Shown here: piece after piece, positions 38,290 to 46,252 of the stretch
Numbering within the stretch: the first letter of the stretch is position 1
Layout: each line of letters starts with the position of its first letter
Assembly (NCBI RefSeq): GCF_900639875.1
Contig: NZ_CAAAIA010000001.1
Location: forward strand, 186,001-250,000
DNA length: 64,000 nucleotides
From: Legionella impletisoli
GTDB lineage: Bacteria; Pseudomonadota; Gammaproteobacteria; Legionellales; Legionellaceae
Direction: 5' to 3'
Notes under the pieces: generated by a model
What the model saw: only the letters and a program-made list of their open reading frames with translations
What the model was told of the DNA's origin: nothing
Databases searched by the model: none
Program-made: the position numbers and the translations under genes

Positions 38290-38744
38290 GCCATATTCTC
38301 CCCGGATTGTTCATTAGAATCCGTAATTAGACCAACTTGTTCTGCACCTGCTTTTTTAAGTAAGCTCATTGCAACAACCACTTTACCATAGGATACGCCT
38401 TGATCTCCTTTAACCAAAACATTGATCGGTGCTTTTCCTTGGCGCGCTAATTCAAGCTCTGCTGCCACTCTGACCATTAATTTTTGCGGATCAATAGGTA
38501 GATTTGGATTAGCACTAATATTCAAAAAATATTCGCCATCACGATTCACTGAAACAATAATGGGTTCACGTTCTGTTGTTTGAACACTTTCGCTGGCGGC
38601 TTTAGGTAAATCAACGGTAACACCTTGGGTTAACATGGGAGCTGTGATCATAAAAATCACGAGCAATACCAACATCACGTCGATATAAGGGACAACATTA
38701 ATCTCAGCCATTGGACTTGAACGAAAGTTGCTTTTCTTTACCAT
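38286..38744 (-). CDS. tolR: Tol-Pal system protein TolR
   Basis: ExbD-like subunit of the TolQR proton channel. The 152 residues have one membrane helix carrying the essential Asp in NVVPYIDVMLVLLVIFMIT (about residue 22) and a periplasmic domain ending in KKAGAEQVGLIT. It sits between tolQ and tolA with 3-nt and 4-nt boundaries. Confidence 0.96.
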   Translation of the reverse strand: MVKKSNFRSSPMAEINVVPYIDVMLVLLVIFMITAPMLTQGVTVDLPKAASESVQTTEREPIIVSVNRDGEYFLNISANPNLPIDPQKLMVRVAAELELARQGKAPINVLVKGDQGVSYGKVVVAMSLLKKAGAEQVGLITDSNEQSGENMA

Positions 38745-38747
38745 GAT

Positions 38748-39422
38748 TCATCCTTTTCCAGAGGTACCTGTTTGTTGGGTGATGAGCGCTATTAGCTCTT
38801 CTTGAAACAGATCATAACGGTCAAGCAACTCGTTGGCTTTCGTTGTGTAACGGTTATAGGCAATAACGGCTGGAATCGCAGTGAATAACCCTAACGCGGT
38901 AGCAACTAAGGCTTCGGAAATTCCTGGAGCAACCATTGCGATAGTTGCTTGTTGCGCCTGACCTAGCGCTTGGAAAGAAGTCATGATTCCCCATACCGTG
39001 CCAAACAGGCCAACATAAGGGGCAATAGAGCCAATGGAAGCAAATAAGGGCAAGTGCTGTTCCAGTCGTGCAGCTTCTTTAGCATGACTTATTTGCATCA
39101 CGCGTTGTATAGGCTCATTTACGATATCGCCGTGCTTTCGTAAGCGAAGGAACTCTTTAAAGCCTGTATAAAATATCGCAGCTAATCCCTGTTTTTCATC
39201 TGAACGGCTATCCAAACTACTGTAGAGCTTAGTTAAATCATCAGAGTCCCAGAAACGTTCGTTGAATGATTGATATTGCTGCTTCATTTTTCGGAAATAC
39301 CACGCTCTTTGTAGAATAAGAGTCCAGGAGGCAATGGAGGCAGCAAGCAAAATAAGCATAACCGTTTTAACAACGAACCCCGCTTGGAAAAAATATCCGA
39401 GCACCGTCATATGATTCGCCAC
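38748..39422 (-). CDS. tolQ: Tol-Pal system protein TolQ
   Basis: ExbB-like subunit of the TolQR channel, three membrane helices. The 224 residues include GSIAPYVGLFGTVWGIMTSF (about 130-150) and the conserved VATALGLFTAIPAVIAYN (about 172-190). The start is GTG 39422, supported by GAGGAG 6 nt upstream; ATG four codons later (MTVLGYF) lies further from the ribosome site. Confidence 0.95.
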   Translation of the reverse strand: MANHMTVLGYFFQAGFVVKTVMLILLAASIASWTLILQRAWYFRKMKQQYQSFNERFWDSDDLTKLYSSLDSRSDEKQGLAAIFYTGFKEFLRLRKHGDIVNEPIQRVMQISHAKEAARLEQHLPLFASIGSIAPYVGLFGTVWGIMTSFQALGQAQQATIAMVAPGISEALVATALGLFTAIPAVIAYNRYTTKANELLDRYDLFQEELIALITQQTGTSGKG

Positions 39423-39497
39423 GTTTATCTCCTCTTAGAGCAACTGTTTAAAAGACTAAATATAAGTTCCCGCCTACGCGGAAATGACAAAAAACTT

Positions 39498-39884
39498 TTA
39501 TTTTCTAAGATTATCTGGCAATCGCCTTGGCTTCAAGGCATCATTTAAGCAAACCACCAGAATATCTCCCTCACAAAGCACTTTATCCGACTGATTACTC
39601 ATCATTTGTTTAAATAGGAGGCTAGTAGCGCGATGAGTTTCCACGGTTGTTTTAATCGTTAGTTGATCATCTAAATGCGCTGGAGCAATATAGCGAATCT
39701 TTGCCTCTTTGATGGCAAACTGTGTACCTGATTTTGCCAACTTAGGTAGTGAAAAACCTAACTCACGTAATAATTCTGAGCGGGCTCGCTCAAAAAAACA
39801 AAGGTAATTGGCATGGTACACAATCCCCATGTGATCAACTTCCTCTGCATAAACTCTGCAAGTGAAACTATATGATTGACTCAT
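39498..39884 (-). CDS. ybgC: Tol-Pal associated acyl-CoA thioesterase YbgC
   Basis: Hot-dog-fold thioesterase acting on short acyl-CoA or acyl-ACP. The 128 residues carry the 4-hydroxybenzoyl-CoA thioesterase signature [24 protein letters not shown] with the catalytic Asp (about residue 17). The start overlaps the ruvB stop by 4 nt, and 75 bp separate it from tolQ. Confidence 0.94.
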   Translation of the reverse strand: MSQSYSFTCRVYAEEVDHMGIVYHANYLCFFERARSELLRELGFSLPKLAKSGTQFAIKEAKIRYIAPAHLDDQLTIKTTVETHRATSLLFKQMMSNQSDKVLCEGDILVVCLNDALKPRRLPDNLRK

Positions 39885-40894
39885 AAAACACGTTCTTTAA
39901 TTTTATAACCAAAATGTTGGTAAGCAGTGTCTGTAGCCATTCGACCGCGAGGCGTTCTCATTAAAAACCCTTGTTGAATTAGATAAGGTTCTAACACATC
40001 CTCAATGGTTCCTTTTTCTTCTCCAATAGCAGCAGCAATGCTATCAATACCTACTGGACCGCCAGAGAAACGCTCAATAATAGCTAATAAAAGTTTTCGG
40101 TCCATAACATCAAAGCCATGATGATCAACGTGCAACATATCCAGTGCCAATTGTGCTATTTCTTGAGTAATCAAACCATTCCCTTTGACTTCAGCATAAT
40201 CTCGTACACGACGAAGTAAGCGATTAGCAATACGTGGTGTACCGCGAGCACGTTGAGCAATTTCACATGCCCCCGCTTCATCGGCGATAACCCCAAGCAG
40301 CTTAGCAGAGCGCTTCACAATATAGGTTAATGCGTCCACCGAATAAAATTCAAGTCGCTGAACAATTCCAAAGCGATCACGCAAAGGAGAGGTTAATGAA
40401 CCTGCTCGCGTTGTTGCGCCAATGAGCGTAAATGGAGGTAATTCCAGCTTAATCGAACGAGCGGCAGGCCCCTCACCTATCATAATATCAAGTTTATAAT
40501 CTTCCATCGCTGGATAAAGCACTTCTTCAATAACTGGACTTAAGCGGTGAATTTCATCAATAAATAAAACGTCGTTTTCCTGTAGATTGGTTAAAATTGC
40601 TGCAATATCACCGGCTCTCTCAAGAACAGGTCCAGATGTTTGACGAAGATTTACACCCATTTCATGAGCAATGATGTTGGCTAGGGTCGTTTTGCCAAGT
40701 CCAGGAGGACCAAAAATAAGAACATGATCCAATGCATCTTGTCGCTTAATCGCCGCTTCAATGAAAATACGCATTTGAGAGCAGACTTCATCTTGCCCAA
40801 TATATTCATCAAGTCGCAAAGGCCGAATGGCTCTATCAATTTCTTCTTCAGAATCCAAAGTTTTTACGCTGACGAGGCGATCGCTTTCCAACAT
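39881..40894 (-). CDS. ruvB: Holliday junction branch-migration helicase RuvB
   Basis: AAA+ motor that, with RuvA, drives Holliday junction migration. The 337 residues show the N-terminal [11 protein letters not shown], Walker [13 protein letters not shown] (about 60-71), Walker [28 protein letters not shown] (sensor 1 and Arg finger) and the winged-helix end [12 protein letters not shown]. ruvA and ruvC are not in the window. It heads the ruvB-ybgC-tolQRAB unit. Confidence 0.98.
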   Translation of the reverse strand: MLESDRLVSVKTLDSEEEIDRAIRPLRLDEYIGQDEVCSQMRIFIEAAIKRQDALDHVLIFGPPGLGKTTLANIIAHEMGVNLRQTSGPVLERAGDIAAILTNLQENDVLFIDEIHRLSPVIEEVLYPAMEDYKLDIMIGEGPAARSIKLELPPFTLIGATTRAGSLTSPLRDRFGIVQRLEFYSVDALTYIVKRSAKLLGVIADEAGACEIAQRARGTPRIANRLLRRVRDYAEVKGNGLITQEIAQLALDMLHVDHHGFDVMDRKLLLAIIERFSGGPVGIDSIAAAIGEEKGTIEDVLEPYLIQQGFLMRTPRGRMATDTAYQHFGYKIKERVL

Positions 40895-41010
40895 GGCTTT
40901 TTATTATTAATTAGGGAAACTTGATTTTATCATAGGATTTTGGTCCTGGCTCCTGTAAAAGCAAAGAGAACTACTTTTTTAAATTTAACGATTTAAACAC
41001 CAAGCACACA

Positions 41011-41040
41011 TTGACCAATTATGGTTCTTTTTGTTATAAT
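41011..41040 (+). promoter_or_regulatory. Sigma-70 promoter of the kinase gene
   Basis: TTGACC at 41011-41016 and a perfect TATAAT at 41035-41040 are separated by 18 bp. The predicted transcript would start near 41047, leaving a 48-nt leader before ATG 41095. Confidence 0.6.
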
Positions 41041-41094
41041 TAATGACTTTCAGTTTCTTGTGCTGGCATCTCATGATGTCAATCATTGTTGTCT

Positions 41095-42435
41095 ATGTCG
41101 TACTCAATTAACACGTTAAATCCCAATCCAAAAGATCTTCTTTTGTTAACCAAATTATTCAACCAGTATCCGCTACTAATCGATTTCAGAAGAAAAACTA
41201 AATTTCCCATTGATGAAAACGACGTAATACTCTCTCATACGCTTATCGTGCTAAACAGAAGCGATGGTGTTTTCCAGTGTGCGGTGATCGATAAATATCC
41301 TTTTAGTCATGGAGGTTGTAGCGCAGTCTTTCATGTCATTAATAATTTTTCTTTGCAAAACAACCGACTCATGCCACAAAAACCATTTCCTGGCGAGATG
41401 ATTTGTAAATCACAAAGGCACTCCGATGATAGTGTGCATGAGTTCGAGATGTCACAAAGAGCGGATCATTTAGCTGTTTATCCAAACTATCTTCTTAGTA
41501 CACAATATATTGATACTCTTTCCTATTTGTTTCTAAAAAAACAACCTGGCAAAGAATTTTACTATCTTTTAATACCTGTTAATGCATGGCGACCTAATAT
41601 ACAAACTCGATTTAAATTATCGATTAAATTACTTACTGCCCTAAAAGAACAAGTGCATGATCAAGGATTAGTCCATCGAGATATTAAACCTGAAAATATT
41701 TTAGTCGCAATAGAAAAAAATGTGATTCAAGTCAATATCATTGATTTCGCATTCGCTTGTCCTTTAGGAGAACAACCCTTGTTTGGTGTAGGCACTCCTG
41801 ATTTCATTGCTCCAGAGTGTTATAAGCCAGAAGGAAATATTCTTTCCGAACTTCCCACTGCAGATTACACCATCGACGTATATGCCATGGCAATTGTACT
41901 AAAGGAGTTATGGGCATCTGATAAACCACCGATATCCGTTCTTACAAATGAAAATCTTGATGAGTACTTGAAACCAATACACGCCAACTCGCTAGCTGGC
42001 GAAAATCTATCTTTTGTAGAATATGTTACCTTATTTCGCATCATACTTGCGATGGCAGAGCCTCGACCTGAAAATCGAATCTCTCTTACGCAGGCAATTG
42101 AACACATAACGAGTTTAATGACATCTGTCTTTGAGCGACATAAGCTAGAAGCATTCGAAAGAACACAAAAACAACGTCTTTCAGCACAACGGTATAAATT
42201 GACAAAAATTGTTCCCGAGCCTACAGAATCGGTCGAAATCGGCTCTCTTAGTCACTCAACCGCATCAGTCCATAATCACACTGCATCTTCAGAACAAAAA
42301 ACAGGACGCCCATGGTGCTCGTTCTTTAAAAAAGCAATATTCTGTTGTACAAAACATAACTCTCAAGTTCTTCCAGTAGAGCACGTATCTAGCGCGGCTA
42401 GAGTTACGACATTAGAATTACATCCTAATTTGTAA
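41095..42435 (+). CDS. Eukaryotic-like Ser/Thr protein kinase, probable effector
   Basis: A 446-residue protein with a Hanks-type catalytic domain in residues 60 to about 345. The catalytic loop VHRDIKPENIL (Asp196) is intact; the metal-binding DFG reads DFA (Asp217, Ala219); the activation segment ends in GTPDFIAPECY, and the F-helix Asp is in YTIDVYAMAIVLKELW. The N-lobe glycine loop and the VAIK Lys are not obvious. The last 90 residues form a Ser/Thr-rich tail. No membrane helix, unlike PknB-type housekeeping kinases. This is the build of Legionella LegK effectors, but which one it corresponds to I cannot say. ATG 41095 is preferred to TTG 41086; no clear ribosome site. Confidence 0.82.
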   Translation: MSYSINTLNPNPKDLLLLTKLFNQYPLLIDFRRKTKFPIDENDVILSHTLIVLNRSDGVFQCAVIDKYPFSHGGCSAVFHVINNFSLQNNRLMPQKPFPGEMICKSQRHSDDSVHEFEMSQRADHLAVYPNYLLSTQYIDTLSYLFLKKQPGKEFYYLLIPVNAWRPNIQTRFKLSIKLLTALKEQVHDQGLVHRDIKPENILVAIEKNVIQVNIIDFAFACPLGEQPLFGVGTPDFIAPECYKPEGNILSELPTADYTIDVYAMAIVLKELWASDKPPISVLTNENLDEYLKPIHANSLAGENLSFVEYVTLFRIILAMAEPRPENRISLTQAIEHITSLMTSVFERHKLEAFERTQKQRLSAQRYKLTKIVPEPTESVEIGSLSHSTASVHNHTASSEQKTGRPWCSFFKKAIFCCTKHNSQVLPVEHVSSAARVTTLELHPNL

Positions 42436-42472
42436 TTTTATTAAATTAGCTCGCGATAAAAGGATTGGGTGC

Positions 42473-43615
42473 ATGAATAAATCAAATAGAATTCTTTCTC
42501 TGGATGTTTTTCGGGGTATAGTAGTTGCGTTCATGATCGTTGTGAATAGTCCTGGCCAGCCTATCACTTATGCTTGGCTTTCTCATGCTCCATGGCATGG
42601 TTGTACCCTTGCAGACTTGGTATTTCCTTTTTTCCTATTTATTGTTGGCATTTCATTGGTCTTAGCGCTGTCTTCTGCCAAGATAAGCTTTGAAAGTAAA
42701 GGAGAAATTGTTACAAAAATCATCAAACGAGCCGCCTTTTTGTTTGCTATTGGATTACTCTTAAATCTTCTTCCTAATCATTTTAATCTAGAGAGTTTAA
42801 GATTTTATGGTGTATTGCAACGCATCGCAGTATGTTATTTAATCGCAGGATTATTATTTCTTTATACAAACCAACGCGCTCAGGTCATTTTAACCCTTGG
42901 TATTTTAATAGCCTATTGGTTTATCATGACCTTAGTTCCTACTGCTGGGTTTGGCCCAAATAACCTCTCGCCAGAAGGAAATGTCGCAGCGTTTATAGAT
43001 CAATTAATTTTTTCTTCATCTCATTTATATGGAAAAGCATATGACCCTGAAGGATTTCTAAGCACCTTTCCTGCCATTGCAACCACTTTATCAGGCGTCA
43101 TATTTGGATCTTGGCTTTTTAAAGGCCGAGCCAACCCCCAGCAACAACTACGCTCAATGGTTTTCATTGGCTTAGTACTTATAGTGTCTGGTTTTTGTTG
43201 GGGACTATTTTTCCCAATGAATAAAGCCCTTTGGACTAGTTCTTATGTTCTATGGTGTAATGGTTGGGCGGTGTTATCGCTTACGATTTTATTTTACTTT
43301 ATCGATATTAAACAATTGAGAAATGGTTTATACCCATTGAGATTCTTAGGCCAACATGCTTTAACTGCGTATGTATTACACGTGTTTTTTCTAAAAATAC
43401 AAGCCTTAATTAAAATTAACCAACCTTATGGTTCAGCAATTAATTTAAAACGCTATATCACCCAACTATTGTTTGGGTGGGCGCCCGATAAAGTCTCCTC
43501 ATTGCTGTTTGCCTTAAGCTATACCCTTTTTTGCTTTGGCCTAATCGTTTTTATTCATTTCCTAAAAATAAACGTACAAAAGAAACAAACTCATTTAACC
43601 ACTAACCTTCGCTAA
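42473..43615 (+). CDS. HGSNAT/DUF5009-like multi-pass membrane protein
   Basis: A 380-residue membrane protein with about ten helices, related to heparan-alpha-glucosaminide N-acetyltransferase and the bacterial DUF1624/DUF5009 group. The signature SLDVFRGIVVAFMIVVNSPG opens the protein and APWHGCTLADLVFPFFLFIVG (about residues 39-59) carries the His proposed as acyl carrier in the family. It probably acetylates a sugar of the envelope. It overlaps the 3' end of the convergent cptA gene by 21 bp. Confidence 0.82.
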   Translation: MNKSNRILSLDVFRGIVVAFMIVVNSPGQPITYAWLSHAPWHGCTLADLVFPFFLFIVGISLVLALSSAKISFESKGEIVTKIIKRAAFLFAIGLLLNLLPNHFNLESLRFYGVLQRIAVCYLIAGLLFLYTNQRAQVILTLGILIAYWFIMTLVPTAGFGPNNLSPEGNVAAFIDQLIFSSSHLYGKAYDPEGFLSTFPAIATTLSGVIFGSWLFKGRANPQQQLRSMVFIGLVLIVSGFCWGLFFPMNKALWTSSYVLWCNGWAVLSLTILFYFIDIKQLRNGLYPLRFLGQHALTAYVLHVFFLKIQALIKINQPYGSAINLKRYITQLLFGWAPDKVSSLLFALSYTLFCFGLIVFIHFLKINVQKKQTHLTTNLR

Positions 43616-44029
43616 ACCATCAACTTTTAGAATGATGCGAATTCGTTGTAATTCCGATTTGGTCAGTTGATCATGAAACAGAATTAATTTTTTCTTGGTA
43701 TAAGCATTCGTTAAGGTGAATATAGAAAAAAAGCTTGAGTCAAACGATAGCTCTAAATGCTCAAATTTTTGCACTTTAGTTTTGCTTGTGCGGATAATCC
43801 ATCCAGTTTTGTTGTATTCAATTTGTTTTATATTTTCTTCAAGTCCCTGAGCCTTGTATATTGCTAGTACAAAAAGAGTAGGAAAACTGCTTAATAATAA
43901 CACCCACACATTGCTAAAGAATATTGATTGGGAAAATACAATAAATGTCAGCCCACTCAGCATATGCAATAGTTTTTTGAAATCTTTAGAAGGATTAAGC
44001 GTGATTAGAAGATTTGATGCAGGAAACAA
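43595..44029 (-). CDS. cptA: YgfX/CptA-like membrane protein
   Basis: A 144-residue protein with two membrane helices (about 20-36 and 40-58) and a C-terminal soluble part, matching in size and layout the YgfX (CptA) family, which acts with SdhE and affects cytoskeletal proteins in E. coli. Sequence identity is low, so the call leans on its position directly after sdhE, with a 35-nt overlap. Its 3' end overlaps the convergent HGSNAT-like gene. Confidence 0.65.
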   Translation of the reverse strand: MFPASNLLITLNPSKDFKKLLHMLSGLTFIVFSQSIFFSNVWVLLLSSFPTLFVLAIYKAQGLEENIKQIEYNKTGWIIRTSKTKVQKFEHLELSFDSSFFSIFTLTNAYTKKKLILFHDQLTKSELQRIRIILKVDGLAKVSG

Positions 44030-44246
44030 TTTCTTTTAGCTCCTGGTCAGAAATGGGCTCATCCGTCATCAGCAAAAAATACAACTCTGGATCTTCTAAT
44101 TCCAGTAATCGTTCAAAAGAAGATAATTGTTCTTTAGACAATGTTTCTAGCGTCTGCTCTCTGAATCGGTTAAGGATTAAATCGAGTTCCAGCATCCCTC
44201 TTCGGCAGTTCCATTTGATTTTTGCTTTCCGCTCTGGTGAGATCAT
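43995..44246 (-). CDS. sdhE: FAD assembly factor SdhE
   Basis: Small factor that helps attach FAD to succinate dehydrogenase and fumarate reductase. The 83-residue protein has the family RGMLELD motif (KIKWNCRRGMLELDLIL, conserved RGxxE) and the C-terminal LLELEDPELYFLLM. ATG 44246 gives the standard length; a TTG at 44264 is in frame upstream. It is divergent from ygfZ, a known neighbour in gammaproteobacteria. Confidence 0.92.
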   Translation of the reverse strand: MISPERKAKIKWNCRRGMLELDLILNRFREQTLETLSKEQLSSFERLLELEDPELYFLLMTDEPISDQELKEIVSCIKSSNHA

Positions 44247-44366
44247 AGAGATAAATATTAACAACGTTTTAGTTACAATGTTATACTGGGCATTAGCATC
44301 ATCTTGCAGCCATTATGCTGCCTGAAGTATAACCCATGAGAACTCAACCAGCAATTGCTAACTATC

Positions 44367-45362
44367 ATGAAGCCTAACTCATACACCATCAACCAGCGCC
44401 CTCTTTCTTTGTATTCAACCCTTGAAAATGAGTTACAATTTGAAGCCACTAAAAATTACTTATTTGATCTATCCTATCTCGGTTTGGTTCAAGTAGAAGG
44501 AGATAACAGCAAATCGTTCTTACAAGGCCAGCTAACTTGTGATGTTGCAAATATTCAGCCAGACCATATGAAGCCAGGAGCGCTATGCAATCTTAAAGGT
44601 CGAATTTTAGCGCTTATGGACGTATTGCAATGGCATGGAGTCAAACTGGTTTTACCTAAGGATATGATTGATCTAACTCTGTCTGATTTGGCTAAAACAG
44701 CGATGTTTTCTAGAGTTAAATTATCTGAACAACCTATAAAGAAAATTTTAGGTTTTTATTGCCAAAACTCAGAAGATCTCATGCCCTCTATGATTGAGGT
44801 GCCCGAAACGCTTCATCAAGTAAAGCAAACCGAGGGGTATTGTATCTACCGCATTAGTTCTAAATTACATATTATTTTGCTCGATCATCAAGATATTGAT
44901 CCAATTAAAGAACCATTCATAACAAACAAGCAATGGAAAGGGAGTTTAGCCTGGCATAAATTACAATTACTCGATCACTTATATGAACTTTACCCAGAGT
45001 CAACGGGAGTTTTTTTACCACACCGCCTAGGTTTACATAATACTGAACGAATTAGCTTTAATAAGGGTTGTTATCGTGGTCAAGAAATTATTGCCCGCAC
45101 GCATTATCGTGCTAAATTAAAACACGAAATGAGGTTATATATTATCAAATCTCAAGAAGCGTTGCATGTAGGGCAACCATTATTTTCAACAGATGAGCCA
45201 CGGCTTGAAATTGGAGAGCTCGTTGATTATTGCCCTATTGGGAATGATCAAACCATGATTGCGGCAAGTGTGCTGATAGAAAACGACTCGCCTCAATGCT
45301 ATATCGGGGACCATCTTCAAGCAGTCAAGCTCGTACCCATACAAGCCAGGGCAAACGCATGA
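44367..45362 (+). CDS. ygfZ: Folate-binding Fe-S/tRNA modification protein YgfZ
   Basis: Folate-binding GcvT-like protein that assists Fe-S enzymes such as MiaB. The 331 residues contain the family signature KGCYRGQEIIARTHYRAKLKHEM (Cys about residue 235) and an N-terminal folate-binding fold (SFLQGQLTCDVANI). ATG 44367 is preferred to a TTG at 44355. Divergent arrangement with sdhE-cptA supports it. Confidence 0.93.
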   Translation: MKPNSYTINQRPLSLYSTLENELQFEATKNYLFDLSYLGLVQVEGDNSKSFLQGQLTCDVANIQPDHMKPGALCNLKGRILALMDVLQWHGVKLVLPKDMIDLTLSDLAKTAMFSRVKLSEQPIKKILGFYCQNSEDLMPSMIEVPETLHQVKQTEGYCIYRISSKLHIILLDHQDIDPIKEPFITNKQWKGSLAWHKLQLLDHLYELYPESTGVFLPHRLGLHNTERISFNKGCYRGQEIIARTHYRAKLKHEMRLYIIKSQEALHVGQPLFSTDEPRLEIGELVDYCPIGNDQTMIAASVLIENDSPQCYIGDHLQAVKLVPIQARANA

Positions 45363-45396
45363 AAAGGCAATTTTTAACTCAATATGAAAAATAATT

Positions 45397-45481
45397 CGTC
45401 TTTGCGAGCACTAGCGAAGCAATCCATCGATGCTCCTATGAAATCCTGTACTGGATATGCTTCACTTCGTTCGCAATGACG
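45397..45481. repeat. Palindromic intergenic repeat element
   Basis: Two 30-bp imperfect inverted arms, left 45397-45426 (begins CGTCTTTGCGAGC, ends GAAGCAATCCA) and right 45452-45481 (its complement begins CGTCATTGCGAACG and ends GAAGCATATCCA), enclose 25 bp. The text GCGAAGCAATCC / CGCAATGACG is a dispersed repeat type I recall from several intracellular gammaproteobacteria. It lies between the ygfZ stop and the cytochrome b561 stop, so it could act as a bidirectional terminator or be a MITE. Confidence 0.75.
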
Positions 45482-45556
45482 ACGGAATTTTTTTCATGTC
45501 TAGGCCCTGCCATACAAGCCAGATAATATTGACTCGCAATATCTTTAAGAGCGTCC

Positions 45557-46087
45557 CTAATTTGGCAACATGCTTTGTAGAACACGATCTTTATCCCAAA
45601 AATAATGCTTTACTGCTCCAGCGACATGCAATACCAGAAGACCAATTAATACCCAAGCAATAACACCATGGCTTTGATTCATGAATTTTGCCAACGCCTG
45701 GTTCGGCGCAATGGGTAAAGGCGCTTTAAATAAACCAAAGAATACAGGCGTTTTATCAGCAGCTGCTGACATGATCCAGCCTGAAAGCGGCATTGCAAAT
45801 AAAAGCACATAAAAACTGTATTGGACTATGCGTGAAAACGCTTTCTCCCAAAATGGGACTGTGTTTGGAAGGCTAGGCTTTCCTGACTTTACAATCCAAA
45901 TAACTCGAAGAACCATAAGCATTAACACCGTTAACCCGAATGATTTATGCATCATATATGCGAAAGGTTGAATAGCTTTAGGTAAATCATCCAGAAAAAA
46001 GCCAAAGCAAAGCATGAAGGTGACCATGATTGCAATCAGCCAATGAAAGAATTTTGAGCCAGATGAATATTGCACCATAGAATTCAT
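45557..46087 (-). CDS. cybB: Cytochrome b561
   Basis: A 176-residue four-helix membrane b-type cytochrome of the bacterial CybB group, passing electrons from quinol (in relatives, to superoxide). Haem His candidates are in FFHWLIAIMV (about residue 15), MMHKSFGLTVLM (about 46), NQSHGVIAWVL (about 141) and LLVLHVAGAVKHYFW (about 155). I chose ATG 46087 with GGAGAG upstream; the open frame continues 40 codons further but that part is not membrane-like. Confidence 0.9.
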   Translation of the reverse strand: MNSMVQYSSGSKFFHWLIAIMVTFMLCFGFFLDDLPKAIQPFAYMMHKSFGLTVLMLMVLRVIWIVKSGKPSLPNTVPFWEKAFSRIVQYSFYVLLFAMPLSGWIMSAAADKTPVFFGLFKAPLPIAPNQALAKFMNQSHGVIAWVLIGLLVLHVAGAVKHYFWDKDRVLQSMLPN

Positions 46088-46252
46088 TTTATTCTCTCCT
46101 TGAATAGGCCGCTGTAAAGCTCTGGCAATATTAGTGTATTTAAAGCCTTTGCTGCAAGCTAATTTTGAAAATACGTATCTCTTACTTGATAAACACTTCT
46201 GAGTCATTTTTTATAATGAACATAGAAGTGTTTAAACAATTAAAGAGGTTCT

